A stretch of DNA of 59,086 nt. It comes from SAR116 cluster bacterium AG-313-A07 (GTDB lineage Bacteria; Pseudomonadota; Alphaproteobacteria; Thalassobaculales; Thalassobaculaceae). Positions 8,651 to 18,479 of the stretch are shown here, in pieces. Below the pieces are notes generated by a model. It saw only the letters and a program-made list of their open reading frames with translations, was not told the DNA's origin and ran no database searches. Both the position numbers and the translations under genes were made by a program. Each line of letters opens with the position of its first letter. Positions within the stretch are counted from its first letter, which is position 1. The DNA lies in assembly GCA_003284265.1 (NCBI GenBank), contig QBVV01000008.1, positions 1 through 59,086 of the forward strand, in the 5' to 3' direction.

Positions 8651-8980
8651 TTACGAACTAAAACTAATTTCCCTATTTCGTATTAATAAGGTGTTAAAAT
8701 TATAAAAGAGTATCCTTATCAAACTGTAATTGTGTATTTGCAATACTGAAATGCAAATATTTATAAAAAGTAGTTTTTATATTTGGATTATATTTTTCAC
8801 TTTTTCTCTGACAAACCCAGCAATGCGTTTTATTGCATCAATTTATGAAAAAGGCACATGGATAACAGGTTAGCTGGCGCCTGCAAAAAAAGAGCTGAAA
8901 AAGCAGAAGTTAACGGTAAAACACAGTAATTTCATGTCGTGGTCTCACGAGATATTGCAAATTAAAAACGGCAATAATCT
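8651..8980. other. Gene-free stretch, 330 bp, with one AT-rich hairpin
   Basis: No convincing reading frame. The clearest structure is TATAAAAA (8762-8769) and TTTTTATA (8774-8781), a perfect 8-bp inverted repeat with a GTAG loop. It could act as a weak terminator for the dehydrogenase upstream on the minus strand. The rest is AT-rich sequence that presumably carries a promoter for the AroE-like gene; I could not pick out a reliable -35/-10 pair. Confidence 0.4.
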
Positions 8981-10045
8981 CTACTTTCTCTTCAAATCGA
9001 CAGGCCTAAATCCCAATATTTTTTCGAAACGTTCCTGATATTTTGGCCAAACTTCAGGATTTACCAATCTTGGGGGCTGGTTTCCGCGAAGTAAAGCGAC
9101 CCATTGCTCCGCCCCTCCAACCGACATATTGGTGTTAGCTTCTTTTGTTATTCCCGCATGATGGGGCGTTACTAAAACATTATCTAATTTCATAAGACAA
9201 TGGTCAGGACCAGGAGGCTCTTTCCAAAACACGTCAACTCCCGCTCCAAGAATTTCATTTCGTTCGAGGGCACCAGCTAATTCTTCTTCATTAACTATTC
9301 CACCGCGGGCGGTGGTAACAAAAACAGCATCATTTTTCATACTAGAAAATTGGTTCGCCCCGAACATTCCCAGTGTTTCATCTGTTCTTGGACAATGTAC
9401 GCTAATAAAATCAGACTCCTTAATTAAAGTCTCGAAATCTACTTTTAACGCTCCTCTATATTTTATATCACTTTCGCTGACATAGGGATCATACGCTATA
9501 ACACGCATTTTAAACGCTAATTTACAAAGTTCTGCCGTTCGGGTTCCAATTTGTCCTAATCCCACTATCCCGAGTGTTTTACCGAGCATCTCTGCCCCGG
9601 TTAACTCCATACGATCGAGATTATTTTCCCTCCTCAAACGCCTATCTGCCTGGATCATTTTTTTAGAGACGGCCAGCATCATCCCAAGAGCATGTTCGGC
9701 TACAGACTCTTTATTGGTACCTGTTTGATTTACAACTGCAATACCTGCATCGGTACAAGCTTTAACATCAATATAATCATACCCTGCCCCGGTGGACGAT
9801 ACTGCAACCAAGTTTGGAGCGCGTAAAAGTAATTCGCTGTCAGGGAACCATGGCTCAATTAGCTCCGTCCTGGACTGCACCTGGTACCCATGAGCTCTAG
9901 CCATTGCAGCATCATTATAAGCCCTATCATTTTTATAACGAAGCCTTTCAACTTGAATATCGTCCGCCTTCTCCAACACCTTGTGTGCGGCATTCGTATC
10001 CATCCAATCCTCGAAGTAAACTAATCTACTTGAATTCTCACGCAC
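8981..10045 (-). CDS. D-2-hydroxyacid dehydrogenase (NAD-binding)
   Basis: A 354-residue dehydrogenase of the phosphoglycerate/glyoxylate reductase family. The Rossmann motif is GIVGLGQIGTRTAEL, and the catalytic set is Arg in TARGGIVNEEEL, Glu in GVDVFWKEPPG and His in VTPHHAG. It interconverts a 2-oxo acid and a D-2-hydroxy acid with NAD(P)H. AAGGAG eight bases before the GTG at 10043-10045 makes that the best start; a longer frame from GTG at 10072 has no binding site. It follows the enolase-superfamily gene closely (33 bp), so it may act on the oxo acid that the dehydratase makes. Confidence 0.87.
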   Translation of the reverse strand: MRENSSRLVYFEDWMDTNAAHKVLEKADDIQVERLRYKNDRAYNDAAMARAHGYQVQSRTELIEPWFPDSELLLRAPNLVAVSSTGAGYDYIDVKACTDAGIAVVNQTGTNKESVAEHALGMMLAVSKKMIQADRRLRRENNLDRMELTGAEMLGKTLGIVGLGQIGTRTAELCKLAFKMRVIAYDPYVSESDIKYRGALKVDFETLIKESDFISVHCPRTDETLGMFGANQFSSMKNDAVFVTTARGGIVNEEELAGALERNEILGAGVDVFWKEPPGPDHCLMKLDNVLVTPHHAGITKEANTNMSVGGAEQWVALLRGNQPPRLVNPEVWPKYQERFEKILGFRPVDLKRK

Positions 10046-10078
10046 TTTATCTTCTCCTTTCATTTCAGGCACAAGAAT

Positions 10079-11260
10079 TTATTTGCCGCCAAAAACCGTC
10101 AAATCCGTTTTATTAGCATTTATAAAATCCCAATCGTATATCACACCTAAACCCGGCCCATCCGGTACAGGAACGCATCCATCCGATCCGACACACTCAA
10201 GTAAATCTGAGTATCCGCATAGATAAACTGGAGGGACCGCATTAGGGCAATCAGGCCCGACTAAAGCCACTTCGTAGAAGTTTGAGTTACGCATAGCCCC
10301 CATGACGTGCCGATGGGCAGGGCCACAAGCATGAACCTCCACATCTATGCCAAACGCTTCTCCCAAATGAGCGATCTTCATGCCTCCGGTGATCCCCATA
10401 TCATATTCAGGATCCATCCTTAAAAAGTCCGTACCTCCAGCAATCAAAAAATCAGCCTTGGGCTCCACCCCGCGGATATGCTCCGTCTGTAAAAGCGGCG
10501 TTTTTATCATTTCACGCAGGCGCTTATGAGCAAAAGCTGAAACACCTGAGTCGCGGTATGGGTCTTCATACCAAAAATAGCCTCCCTCATCGCAGGCATG
10601 ACCAACATAGACAGCATCGGCAAAAGTTCTCAATTCACAGGCAGGATCCAACATCAATGTCATTCTATCCCCAACCTGTTTTGCTACATGTAAAACGTTA
10701 GCTGCCTCTTCGCGTGCATCACCATCATTCCAGCCGTGTACTTTAAAGGCGCGATAACCCAGGTCGTAACATTGCTCAGCAAAATCTGCAAATGCCTCCT
10801 TGGAGTCGAGGCCACCATTACGGTCCCCATGATAAGTACTTGCATATGCAGGCAGTCTTTTTCTGTAACCACCCAGAAGGGTGCTTACGGAACATCCCAA
10901 TTGTTTCCCCGCCCAATCCCATAGCGCTATATCTAGTGGTCCCTGCCCCATGTGATCAAATTGTCTCAATTCCCTTTTCATGTCATCGTAGATGCCTTCC
11001 CTGTGCTCCGCGTCTCTTCCAATTAATTTTGGTGCAAGCATTTTGGCCTGAGCACACGTTGAGGGCGTCCCGCACCAATGAGTTACGTACTCCCCACGGC
11101 ATCCATCTTCCGTCTCTATTACAACTGCAAACTTAGCCACCTCAGAAATGCTTCCCTTAAGATAGCCAACCGCTCCTACGGAATCTGCGCCGGTCATGTT
11201 ACCAAGATTAACAGCATCAAAGGTGAATTCATGAATCTCGACTTTAGTTATTTTAGTCAT
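10079..11260 (-). CDS. Enolase superfamily, mandelate racemase/muconate-type (probable acid-sugar dehydratase)
   Basis: A 393-residue enolase-superfamily enzyme. Metal ligands can be placed at Asp205 (MLDPACE), Glu232 (WYEDPY) and Glu260 (LLQTEHI). On one side is Lys173 in FKVHGW; on the other the His310 (VEVHACG) and Asp283 (RMDPEYD) dyad, 27 residues apart as in mandelate racemase. The usual KxK motif is KVH here, so the second lysine is His. This subgroup contains racemases and many dehydratases of aldonic or aldaric acids. Its ATG shares one base with the amidase stop (TGATG), so the two are translationally coupled; AGAGGG lies about nine bases upstream. Confidence 0.87.
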   Translation of the reverse strand: MTKITKVEIHEFTFDAVNLGNMTGADSVGAVGYLKGSISEVAKFAVVIETEDGCRGEYVTHWCGTPSTCAQAKMLAPKLIGRDAEHREGIYDDMKRELRQFDHMGQGPLDIALWDWAGKQLGCSVSTLLGGYRKRLPAYASTYHGDRNGGLDSKEAFADFAEQCYDLGYRAFKVHGWNDGDAREEAANVLHVAKQVGDRMTLMLDPACELRTFADAVYVGHACDEGGYFWYEDPYRDSGVSAFAHKRLREMIKTPLLQTEHIRGVEPKADFLIAGGTDFLRMDPEYDMGITGGMKIAHLGEAFGIDVEVHACGPAHRHVMGAMRNSNFYEVALVGPDCPNAVPPVYLCGYSDLLECVGSDGCVPVPDGPGLGVIYDWDFINANKTDLTVFGGK

Positions 11261-12714
11261 CAGCTATATCCCTCTGGAGCAATAAAACCGCCTAAATTTG
11301 TCTCTATAAGCTTAGAAAAATGCATGGTCGTTAAATCCTGCATATACGGACCTATGATTTGTAAACCGCACGGCAGTCCGGAACGCGTTAACCCAACGGG
11401 TGCGGACGTTGCAGGTAAATATACCACGCCAGGTAATCCTGCCCAAAACAACTGATCAACCGTTGGCTCCTGACCGTTATTGATGGGTATTGTTCTATCA
11501 GCCCTGTCACCAGCTTGATCGTGGGGAAAGGCAGCAGACGCCGCCACAGGTGTCAAAAGTAAATCATAATCTCCAAAAAATCTCTCCCACTCTCGTTGCA
11601 ATAACTCCCGCTCATTATTCCAAGCCAGCCACTCGTGATGTGACATTGTTACTGCTCTATCGACGATAGTTTTATAACTAAAGTCTTCTGGATCGCTTTT
11701 AATGGCGCGTTCTCTGTGTTCCTCGAATGCTTCTTTACTCAATCTTTCCCCAGTCGCCGCTCTTAGTAACATGAGATAAATTAAATTTGCTCTTTCAAGA
11801 TCCTCAACCGGTTTTACTTTATCATCTATTTTAACACCAAGTGTTCCAAGTCGATCTATGGTGTTTTGAAGTTGATCCGTTAATTCATTGTCTTGGGCAC
11901 AGCAGGGGGATTCCAATAAAACGCCCACTCTAAAATCACCTATTTCTCTTTTCTTGGTTTCTGGGAGTGTTAAACTCATGCCTGCGGCATCCCGACCCGT
12001 TACACCTGCCATCGTCAAAGTTGCTATTCTTAGGTCATCAGCTCCTCTTGCAAGCGGCCCAATAACAGAGATATCCGACGGAACATCATTGCCAGGTAAT
12101 GCATGCCCAACTTTGGGTAGAATACCCATTGTTGGCTTGTGTCCAAAAATTCCACAGTAATGAGCTGGATTTCTAATGGATGCACCAATATCACTCCCAG
12201 CATCAATTCCGGTTAATCCAGCTGCCAACGTAGCAGCCGATCCTCCAGACGAACCGCCTGGGGTTCGGGTAACGTCCCACGGATTATTCGTAGTCCCGTA
12301 AATTTCGTTAAAACTCTGCCAATCCGACAACATAAAGGGGACATTCGTTTTACCAAAAAGGGTGACGCCCGCTTCTTTCATACGCCTGACAGCGAGGCAA
12401 TCATTATCGGCAATATTATTTTTATGTGCTGGCACACCAAATGTTGAGGGTTGTCCTGCCACATCAAAACTCTCTTTTATTGACATTGGCACCCCATGAA
12501 AAGGCCCCCATATATCTCCCGCTGCAAGCGCGGTATCAGCTGCTATCGCTCGAGCTCTGGCACCCTCTGGATCTAAATGAATAATTGCATTTAGAGGGTC
12601 GTTAAATTTTTCTACCCTTTTTAAATAGAGTTCAAGCAGTTCAAGACATCCTATTTCCTTTTTTTTAATTTTATCAGCCAGTTCAAGAGCTGTTGAAAAG
12701 TGCAAATCTGACAT
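11260..12714 (-). CDS. Amidase (amidase-signature family)
   Basis: A 484-residue amidase-signature hydrolase with the Ser-cisSer-Lys triad: Lys80 (VPMSIKESF), Ser155 in the Gly/Ser-rich TPGGSSGGS, and nucleophile Ser179 in GSDIGASIRNPA, 24 residues further as in fatty-acid amide hydrolase. It hydrolyses an amide to acid and ammonia. It is not part of a gatCAB set. It stands between an MFS carrier (96 bp upstream) and the enolase-superfamily enzyme (overlapping), which suggests that an imported amide is first cleaved here. No signal peptide is seen, so it is expected in the cytoplasm. Confidence 0.9.
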   Translation of the reverse strand: MSDLHFSTALELADKIKKKEIGCLELLELYLKRVEKFNDPLNAIIHLDPEGARARAIAADTALAAGDIWGPFHGVPMSIKESFDVAGQPSTFGVPAHKNNIADNDCLAVRRMKEAGVTLFGKTNVPFMLSDWQSFNEIYGTTNNPWDVTRTPGGSSGGSAATLAAGLTGIDAGSDIGASIRNPAHYCGIFGHKPTMGILPKVGHALPGNDVPSDISVIGPLARGADDLRIATLTMAGVTGRDAAGMSLTLPETKKREIGDFRVGVLLESPCCAQDNELTDQLQNTIDRLGTLGVKIDDKVKPVEDLERANLIYLMLLRAATGERLSKEAFEEHRERAIKSDPEDFSYKTIVDRAVTMSHHEWLAWNNERELLQREWERFFGDYDLLLTPVAASAAFPHDQAGDRADRTIPINNGQEPTVDQLFWAGLPGVVYLPATSAPVGLTRSGLPCGLQIIGPYMQDLTTMHFSKLIETNLGGFIAPEGYS

Positions 12715-12810
12715 CTTTTTTATTCCGCTTTAGTTATTATCCAAAATGTAACTTCACAGTGTTGATATTAAACATTATTACAGCTTTTTTCGAAGCCATA
12801 AAAAAACAAA

Positions 12811-14052
12811 TCAGTCCTTTGCTTTATTCAACCGGCCTAATCTTATTTCTGGGGTCATCCAAAAAAGACTTATGCAAATCAGCGTTGAAAAAATTGATAT
12901 ACAAAACAACAGATTGTATCCCCCGGTAAGATCAAACAACACGCCTCCAAACCAAGCACTCAATCCCGCTCCCAATCCCTGCCCCATCATTGTCATTCCG
13001 TATATGGCACCTAGTCCACGCCCTGCAAAAAGTTTAGCCTGTAGCGTCGCTATAATTGGCCCTCTAGCCCCCATACTCAAACCGTAGGGTATGATCCATA
13101 AAAAGACCAAAGCCTTTTCCGGCACAAACTGTAAAAAAGCTAAACCGATGACACCGACAATAGTTAATAAATAGCTGATACTTGCTACCAAACAGCGTCC
13201 ATATCTATCTGCTGCCACACCCGTTAAAAACATCCCTGCAAAAGATAAAACACCAGCGGTTCCAAATGCACCAGCAGCCTCAAATTCTGAAAACCCCAGT
13301 TCAACGAGGTAAGCCACAGATTGGACACTAACCCCAAAGATAGCAAACGCCGTTAGAAAATAAATTAAAAACATAGCCCAATACGCACGCATTTTTAGTG
13401 CTTCAAAAAGACTAAAGCCTCCCTCAGCCTTGCCAGAGACCGTTCTCCTAGGATTGTTAGGAGCTCCTTTTTCTATCGTTTTCCATGGTAAAACTGCGAC
13501 AAAAGGTATTAAACATAGAAATGACCAGGCAAAGTATTGATAGGTCAAACGCCACCCATAACTCTCGATTAATATATTTGCTATTGGCGCCAGCAAGAGA
13601 ATGCCAAATCCAAAGCCCGCATAAATAAATGCGAGGGCAGTCCCGAGGTTCTTGTCAAACCACCTGCTGATTAAGCTTTGACCAGGAATTTGCCATATTA
13701 AAGCAGCTCCAAATCCAGACATTAGCCCCATACACAGATAGAAATGCCACAACACAGTTAACTGTCCTGATAACCAGTATCCTGTGCCAAGGCAGAATAA
13801 GCCGCCCAAATAAATTGGACGGCTCCCAAATTTATCAAAAAGATAACCCGATACCGGTGAAAATGCTCCCATAGCAGCTATGTAAACCGCATAAATAGAA
13901 GCAACTTCACTCCTCGCCAGCTCCAGATCATTGCTTATCGGCAAAAGAAAGATAGCATATGTGTCGCCCATCCCTCTGCCAATGGCAGCCATAATCAAGC
14001 AGAAAATTATTACTCCAACGCCGATTGAAATAGATTTTGATAAGACAACCAT
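12811..14052 (-). CDS. MFS transporter (oxalate/formate antiporter- or monocarboxylate-type)
   Basis: A 413-residue major facilitator carrier with twelve predicted helices. The loop after helix 2 reads GYLFDKFGSRPIY, and the equivalent in the second half is GVAADRYGRCLVA, the MFS A-motif pattern. The N-terminal GRGMGDTYAIFLLPISNDLEL resembles carboxylate carriers of the OFA/MCT type. It is the first gene of the minus-strand block ending with the IclR gene and probably imports that block's substrate. The ribosome binding site is weak. Confidence 0.85.
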   Translation of the reverse strand: MVVLSKSISIGVGVIIFCLIMAAIGRGMGDTYAIFLLPISNDLELARSEVASIYAVYIAAMGAFSPVSGYLFDKFGSRPIYLGGLFCLGTGYWLSGQLTVLWHFYLCMGLMSGFGAALIWQIPGQSLISRWFDKNLGTALAFIYAGFGFGILLLAPIANILIESYGWRLTYQYFAWSFLCLIPFVAVLPWKTIEKGAPNNPRRTVSGKAEGGFSLFEALKMRAYWAMFLIYFLTAFAIFGVSVQSVAYLVELGFSEFEAAGAFGTAGVLSFAGMFLTGVAADRYGRCLVASISYLLTIVGVIGLAFLQFVPEKALVFLWIIPYGLSMGARGPIIATLQAKLFAGRGLGAIYGMTMMGQGLGAGLSAWFGGVLFDLTGGYNLLFCISIFSTLICISLFWMTPEIRLGRLNKAKD

Positions 14053-14110
14053 CGCTATCGTTTTTTCATTTGAATGCTGCTTTTTGATTTATGATAACGT
14101 AATTCACTAA

Positions 14111-15718
14111 TCACATTCGGAAAACACCAAATTGAGTATTTTCTATTGGGCTGTTTAGAGATGCAGCGATTGATAAACCGAGAACCTGTCTTGTTTCGGA
14201 TGGATCTATTATTCCATCGTCCCATAGCCGTGCTGAAGCGTAATAGGGGTGGCCCTCTTCTTCATATTGTTTTCTGATAGGTGATTTAAAGGCTTCTTCC
14301 TCCTCCAAAGACCAAGTCTCTCCTCGAGCCTCCATCCCGTCTCTCTTAACGGTTGCCAGCACACTTGCAGCCTGCTCACCTCCCATTACAGATATCCTAC
14401 TGTTGGGCCAAGTATAAAGCATCCGCGGCGAATACGCTCGACCACACATACCATAGTTTCCCGCTCCAAAAGAGCCACCAATGATGACCGTAAATTTGGG
14501 AACTTTTGCACATGCAACAGCCATCACTAGCTTTGCGCCATCCTTTGCTATCCCGCCAGTCTCGTATTTTTGCCCTACCATAAAACCCGTTATATTTTGA
14601 AGAAATAAGAGGGGAATTTTTCTTTGGCAACATAGTTCTATGAAATGGGCTCCCTTTAATGACGACTCTGAGAAAAGTATTCCATTATTTGCAATTACAC
14701 CTACCGGATATCCGAATATACGAGCAAAACCGCAAACTAGTGTCACACCATAAAGAGCTTTGAATTCGTCAAATTCACTTGCGTCAACTATTCTGGCTAT
14801 TACTTCCCTTACATCGTAAGTCGACTTGGGGTCTTTGGGTATCACGCCATATATTTCCTTGACGTCGTAATTTGGCGATTTAGCTTCTTTTATAACAGCG
14901 CAAGCTTGTTTTCGTCGATTTAGATTACCTACTATCTTTCTCGTAATAGACAAGGCATGAGCGTCGTCATTAGCTAAATGATCAGTCACACCAGATGTTC
15001 GGCTATGTACATCTGCCCCCCCCAGGTCCTCTGCAGTAACTACTTCTCCAGTGGCCGCTTTTACCAACGGCGGCCCCCCCAAAAAAATCGTACCCTGATT
15101 TCTAACAATAACAGCCTCATCACACATTGCTGGAACATAAGCGCCACCGGCGGTACAGCTCCCCATCACCACCGCAATTTGCGGTATCCCTTTTGCGGAC
15201 ATATTGGCTTGATTAAAAAAACATCTACCAAAATGTTCCTTGTCAGGGAATATAGAGTCTTGATGCGGCAGATTAGCTCCTCCCGAGTCCACCAGATAAA
15301 TGACTGGTAAATAATTCTCTTCCGCTATTTCTTGAGCCCTTAAATGCTTTTTGACTGTGATAGGGTAGTACGTTCCACCCTTTACCGTGGCATCGTTGCA
15401 AATAATGACAACTTCTTGTCCTGAAACTCGGCCTATGCCGGTTAAAATTCCAGCAGAAGGCGCTTCGTTATCATACATATTATGAGCAGCAATTTGTGAA
15501 AACTCCAGAAAGGGCGTATCTGGATCAATTAAAGTGTTTATCCTTTCGTGGGGTAGTAGTTTTCCCCGTGCGATATGACGACTTTGAGATTTTTCTCCCC
15601 CCCCATTTTTAACTTGCTCAACAAGCTGCCTAAGCTCCAATACAGATCTCTCCATAGCTCTAAAATTGTCGAGAAAAGGCTCTGATTTTGGATCAATTTT
15701 ACTCACAATTTCAGACAT
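14111..15718 (-). CDS. Acyl-CoA carboxylase beta (carboxyltransferase) subunit, methylcrotonyl-CoA type
   Basis: A 535-residue biotin-dependent carboxyltransferase. It matches the MccB pattern along its length: [80 protein letters not shown] and the C-terminal [16 protein letters not shown]. Methylcrotonyl-CoA carboxylase acts two steps after isovaleryl-CoA dehydrogenase, whose gene lies upstream on the same strand. The biotin-carrying alpha subunit is not in the window, so this beta subunit must pair with a product encoded elsewhere. Geranyl-CoA carboxylase beta is the nearest alternative. AGGAAG nine bases upstream supports the start. Confidence 0.88.
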   Translation of the reverse strand: MSEIVSKIDPKSEPFLDNFRAMERSVLELRQLVEQVKNGGGEKSQSRHIARGKLLPHERINTLIDPDTPFLEFSQIAAHNMYDNEAPSAGILTGIGRVSGQEVVIICNDATVKGGTYYPITVKKHLRAQEIAEENYLPVIYLVDSGGANLPHQDSIFPDKEHFGRCFFNQANMSAKGIPQIAVVMGSCTAGGAYVPAMCDEAVIVRNQGTIFLGGPPLVKAATGEVVTAEDLGGADVHSRTSGVTDHLANDDAHALSITRKIVGNLNRRKQACAVIKEAKSPNYDVKEIYGVIPKDPKSTYDVREVIARIVDASEFDEFKALYGVTLVCGFARIFGYPVGVIANNGILFSESSLKGAHFIELCCQRKIPLLFLQNITGFMVGQKYETGGIAKDGAKLVMAVACAKVPKFTVIIGGSFGAGNYGMCGRAYSPRMLYTWPNSRISVMGGEQAASVLATVKRDGMEARGETWSLEEEEAFKSPIRKQYEEEGHPYYASARLWDDGIIDPSETRQVLGLSIAASLNSPIENTQFGVFRM

Positions 15719-15797
15719 CTATAAACACTTCCTAATTTTTACATTAAAGATTAATTTCACCGGAGCTCATTTAAAACGTTTAATTTTCTAATATATG

Positions 15798-16472
15798 TCA
15801 CCAAGGTATTAGCTGCCCATCGTAAGATAAAAACTCACCATTATTTTTTTGACTAAAATTAAGAATCTGCTTTTTCATTCCAGCGATACTTGTTTTCGGA
15901 ATAACAGGAGCACTTGCGCCCCCCATATCCGTTTGAACGTGACCGGGATGAAAAAGCACCGCGATAATACCTTTATTGGCAAGTTCCAGTGACATACATT
16001 TGACCGCCATATTCAATGCCGCTTTTGATGAGCGATAGACATATGCATTTGGACTAGTTTCGGTGATGCTGCCCATCCTAGAAGTGATAAAAACCATTTG
16101 CTTACGATCACTTTCAACAACGTTTTCCACCAGTGCCTCGGCTATTCGCATAGGACCAAAAACATTGGTATCCATGGCACTTGCCCATGCCGAATAATCC
16201 AAAGTTCCAAAACCATCTCTCTGTCCAATTATACCCGCATTGTTTATCAAAACATCGATGGGTCTGTTAGCAAGATCGGATTTTAACTTTGTTATACTAT
16301 TGAAATCCGTTACATCTAGCGAAAATACCTCCATATTATCGTGTGGAACATCCCACTGTATTTGATCAGGATTTCTGCACGTGGCGATTATATTCCAGTC
16401 ATCTTCTAGAAACTGCTTTACAAACTCTTTACCTAAACCGCGGCTGGCCCCTGTTATACAAACTGTTGGCAT
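15798..16472 (-). CDS. SDR family oxidoreductase (C-factor-like)
   Basis: A 224-residue short-chain dehydrogenase. The cofactor motif is TGASRGLG near the N-terminus, followed by NNAG. The active-site Ser is in FITSRMGSI and the YxxxK pair in YRSSKAAL. The short form without a C-terminal extension resembles the CsgA/C-factor group. It lies between tag and the carboxylase gene on the same strand. A role in leucine or isovalerate catabolism is possible from position only. GGGAG six bases before the ATG fixes the start. Confidence 0.87.
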   Translation of the reverse strand: MPTVCITGASRGLGKEFVKQFLEDDWNIIATCRNPDQIQWDVPHDNMEVFSLDVTDFNSITKLKSDLANRPIDVLINNAGIIGQRDGFGTLDYSAWASAMDTNVFGPMRIAEALVENVVESDRKQMVFITSRMGSITETSPNAYVYRSSKAALNMAVKCMSLELANKGIIAVLFHPGHVQTDMGGASAPVIPKTSIAGMKKQILNFSQKNNGEFLSYDGQLIPW

Positions 16473-16511
16473 CGAAATCTCCCATCAAAGAAATAAACAC
16501 TTTATTTATAT

Positions 16512-17162
16512 TTAACACACCCGTACCGGCCTTTTCAGGGCATCGCGAAGCGTTTCGATCTCTTCTCTCCTACTGCACCCCAAAACATGATCGTTGACTA
16601 TTCCCATCGCCTGCATAAACGAGTAACAAATTGTCGGTCCCACATACGTCCAACCCCTTTTTTTCAGTGCCATTGATAGAGCAGTAGATTCTGCACTCTT
16701 GGTGATTTTACGAGCTACCGCAAAGGTAAATTCTTTTGGTCTATTTTCTTTCTGCGGCTCAAAACTCCAAAAGAATGAGGCAAGCGACCCACACTCATTC
16801 ACAAGGTCCAAGGCTTTTTTGGCATTATTAATTGTACTCTCGATTTTCCCGCGATGTCTAATGAGCCCAGAATTAGAGAGACAGCGAGAAATATCCCTAT
16901 CGCCATAATTAGCAACATTTTTAAAATCAAAATTATCAAATGATTTTCGAAAGTTATCCCTTTTTCTTAGAACGGTTATCCAGCTTAAGCCCGCTTGAAA
17001 GCCCTCAAGGCAGATCTTTTGAAATAATATCTGATCATCAACGGTCGGCACCCCCCATTCAGTATCATGATATCGTTGATATTCGGCATCCTCGCCGCAC
17101 CACGCGCACCGAGTTATCTGAGAAGCGTCTGTTAAAAGCCCATCGTTTGTTTCGTTTGTCAT
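16512..17162 (-). CDS. tag: DNA-3-methyladenine glycosylase I
   Basis: A 216-residue Tag-type glycosylase that removes 3-methyladenine from alkylated DNA. The family pattern is clear: RCAWCGEDAEYQRYHDTEWG, LFQKICLEGFQAGLSWITVL, RHRGKIESTINNAK and LKKRGWTYVGPTICYSFMQA, with the terminal NDHVLGCSR. The N-terminal cysteine and C-terminal His/Cys are the zinc-snap ligands known from E. coli Tag. Its neighbours are catabolic genes, so the linkage is probably incidental. The ribosome binding site is weak. It begins 28 bp after the isovaleryl-CoA dehydrogenase stop. Confidence 0.92.
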   Translation of the reverse strand: MTNETNDGLLTDASQITRCAWCGEDAEYQRYHDTEWGVPTVDDQILFQKICLEGFQAGLSWITVLRKRDNFRKSFDNFDFKNVANYGDRDISRCLSNSGLIRHRGKIESTINNAKKALDLVNECGSLASFFWSFEPQKENRPKEFTFAVARKITKSAESTALSMALKKRGWTYVGPTICYSFMQAMGIVNDHVLGCSRREEIETLRDALKRPVRVC

Positions 17163-17190
17163 TCCACATTAAACAATATTTAATATTTTT

Positions 17191-18363
17191 TTAGGTAGTA
17201 TCTTTATAAAGCTCTCGCCCTATTAACATCCTTCTAATTTCTGATGTGCCGGCGCCAATTTCGTAAAGTTTAGCATCCCTAAGTAATCTACCCGTGGGAT
17301 AATCGTTTGTATACCCATTGCCTCCTAGGCATTGAATGGCCTCCAATGCCATCCAAGTCGCTTTTTCTGACGCATATAGTATAGCACCCGCAGCATCTTT
17401 ACGGGTAACTTCGCCTCTATCGCAAGCTTTGGCGACGCTATAAACATATGACTTGGAGGCATTCATCGTGACATACATATCAGCTAATTTACCCTGCATC
17501 AGCTGGAATTCACCTATCGCTTTGCCAAACTGTTTCCGCTCATGCACGTAGGGGATGACGACATCCATGCAGGCTTGCATAATACCTAAAGGGCCAGCTG
17601 CTAAAACCGCTCTCTCATAATCCAGTCCACTCATTAAAACGTTGACGCCTTTATTTTCGGAGCCAAGCACGTTTTCTGCCGGCACCTCACAATCTTCAAA
17701 TACCAGTTCGCAGGTATTGGAGCCACGCATTCCCATTTTATCTAACTTTGGAGAGGTTGAGAAACCCTTCATACTTTTTTCGATAATAAATGCAGTGATT
17801 CCTCTCTGATTGGCCTCGGGGGCTGTCTTAGCATAAACAACCAAAGTATCGGCGTTTGGTCCGTTTGTAATCCACATTTTAGATCCATTTATAATATATC
17901 GATCACCCTTCTTCTCAGCCCTGGTGGCCATACCTACAACATCTGATCCGGCCCCAGATTCACTCATCGCTAATGAGCCCACATGCTCACCGGATACTAG
18001 TTTCGGCAAATAGCGCAGTTTCTGTTCTTCAGAACCATTTAGCCTGATTTGGTTAACGCATAAATTAGAATGAGCGCCATAACTCAAACCGACGGCTGCT
18101 GACCCTCTGCTTATCTCCTCAAGAGCGACAACATGCTCGAGATACCCCATACCTGATCCACCATATTTTTCCTCAACAGTGACACCCAGCACCCCTATCT
18201 CTCCAAGTTTTCTCCACAGGTCTTGAGGAAAATCGTTAGCAGCCTCAATATCAGAGGCTCGAGGAGCTATTTCATTAAATGTGAACGCACTGATGGAACC
18301 TCGCAATAGATCTGCGGTTTCACCAAGATCAAAATTAAACCCCGGCATCTCGTTTGAAATCAC
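17191..18363 (-). CDS. Acyl-CoA dehydrogenase, isovaleryl-CoA dehydrogenase type
   Basis: A 390-residue FAD enzyme that oxidises isovaleryl-CoA to 3-methylcrotonyl-CoA in leucine breakdown. The base Glu is in [15 protein letters not shown], the position special to isovaleryl-CoA dehydrogenase. The C-terminal site used by medium-chain enzymes is replaced ([12 protein letters not shown]). Other signatures are [23 protein letters not shown] and [28 protein letters not shown] eight bases before GTG (18361-18363) makes that the best start; a frame from 18408 adds 15 unsupported residues. It is divergent from the MlrC gene, with an inverted repeat between them. Confidence 0.88.
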   Translation of the reverse strand: MISNEMPGFNFDLGETADLLRGSISAFTFNEIAPRASDIEAANDFPQDLWRKLGEIGVLGVTVEEKYGGSGMGYLEHVVALEEISRGSAAVGLSYGAHSNLCVNQIRLNGSEEQKLRYLPKLVSGEHVGSLAMSESGAGSDVVGMATRAEKKGDRYIINGSKMWITNGPNADTLVVYAKTAPEANQRGITAFIIEKSMKGFSTSPKLDKMGMRGSNTCELVFEDCEVPAENVLGSENKGVNVLMSGLDYERAVLAAGPLGIMQACMDVVIPYVHERKQFGKAIGEFQLMQGKLADMYVTMNASKSYVYSVAKACDRGEVTRKDAAGAILYASEKATWMALEAIQCLGGNGYTNDYPTGRLLRDAKLYEIGAGTSEIRRMLIGRELYKDTT

Positions 18364-18440
18364 TTGTTTTACTCCTTCTATGAGTATCGAAAATTGACCC
18401 GATGACACACCTAACTACTAGAACCACAATGTATAATTTA

Positions 18441-18462
18441 TTAACATAAAATAAAATGTTAA
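18441..18462. promoter_or_regulatory. Inverted repeat between divergent isovaleryl-CoA dehydrogenase and MlrC genes
   Basis: TTAACAT (18441-18447) and ATGTTAA (18456-18462) are perfect 7-bp arms around an 8-base A/T spacer. They lie just downstream of a TATAAT hexamer (18432-18437) on the plus strand and 17 bases before the MlrC ATG. A dimeric repressor could bind here and control one or both divergent genes. No -35 hexamer with good spacing accompanies the TATAAT. Confidence 0.3.
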
Positions 18463-18479
18463 ATCTTTAGGGGCATCAC

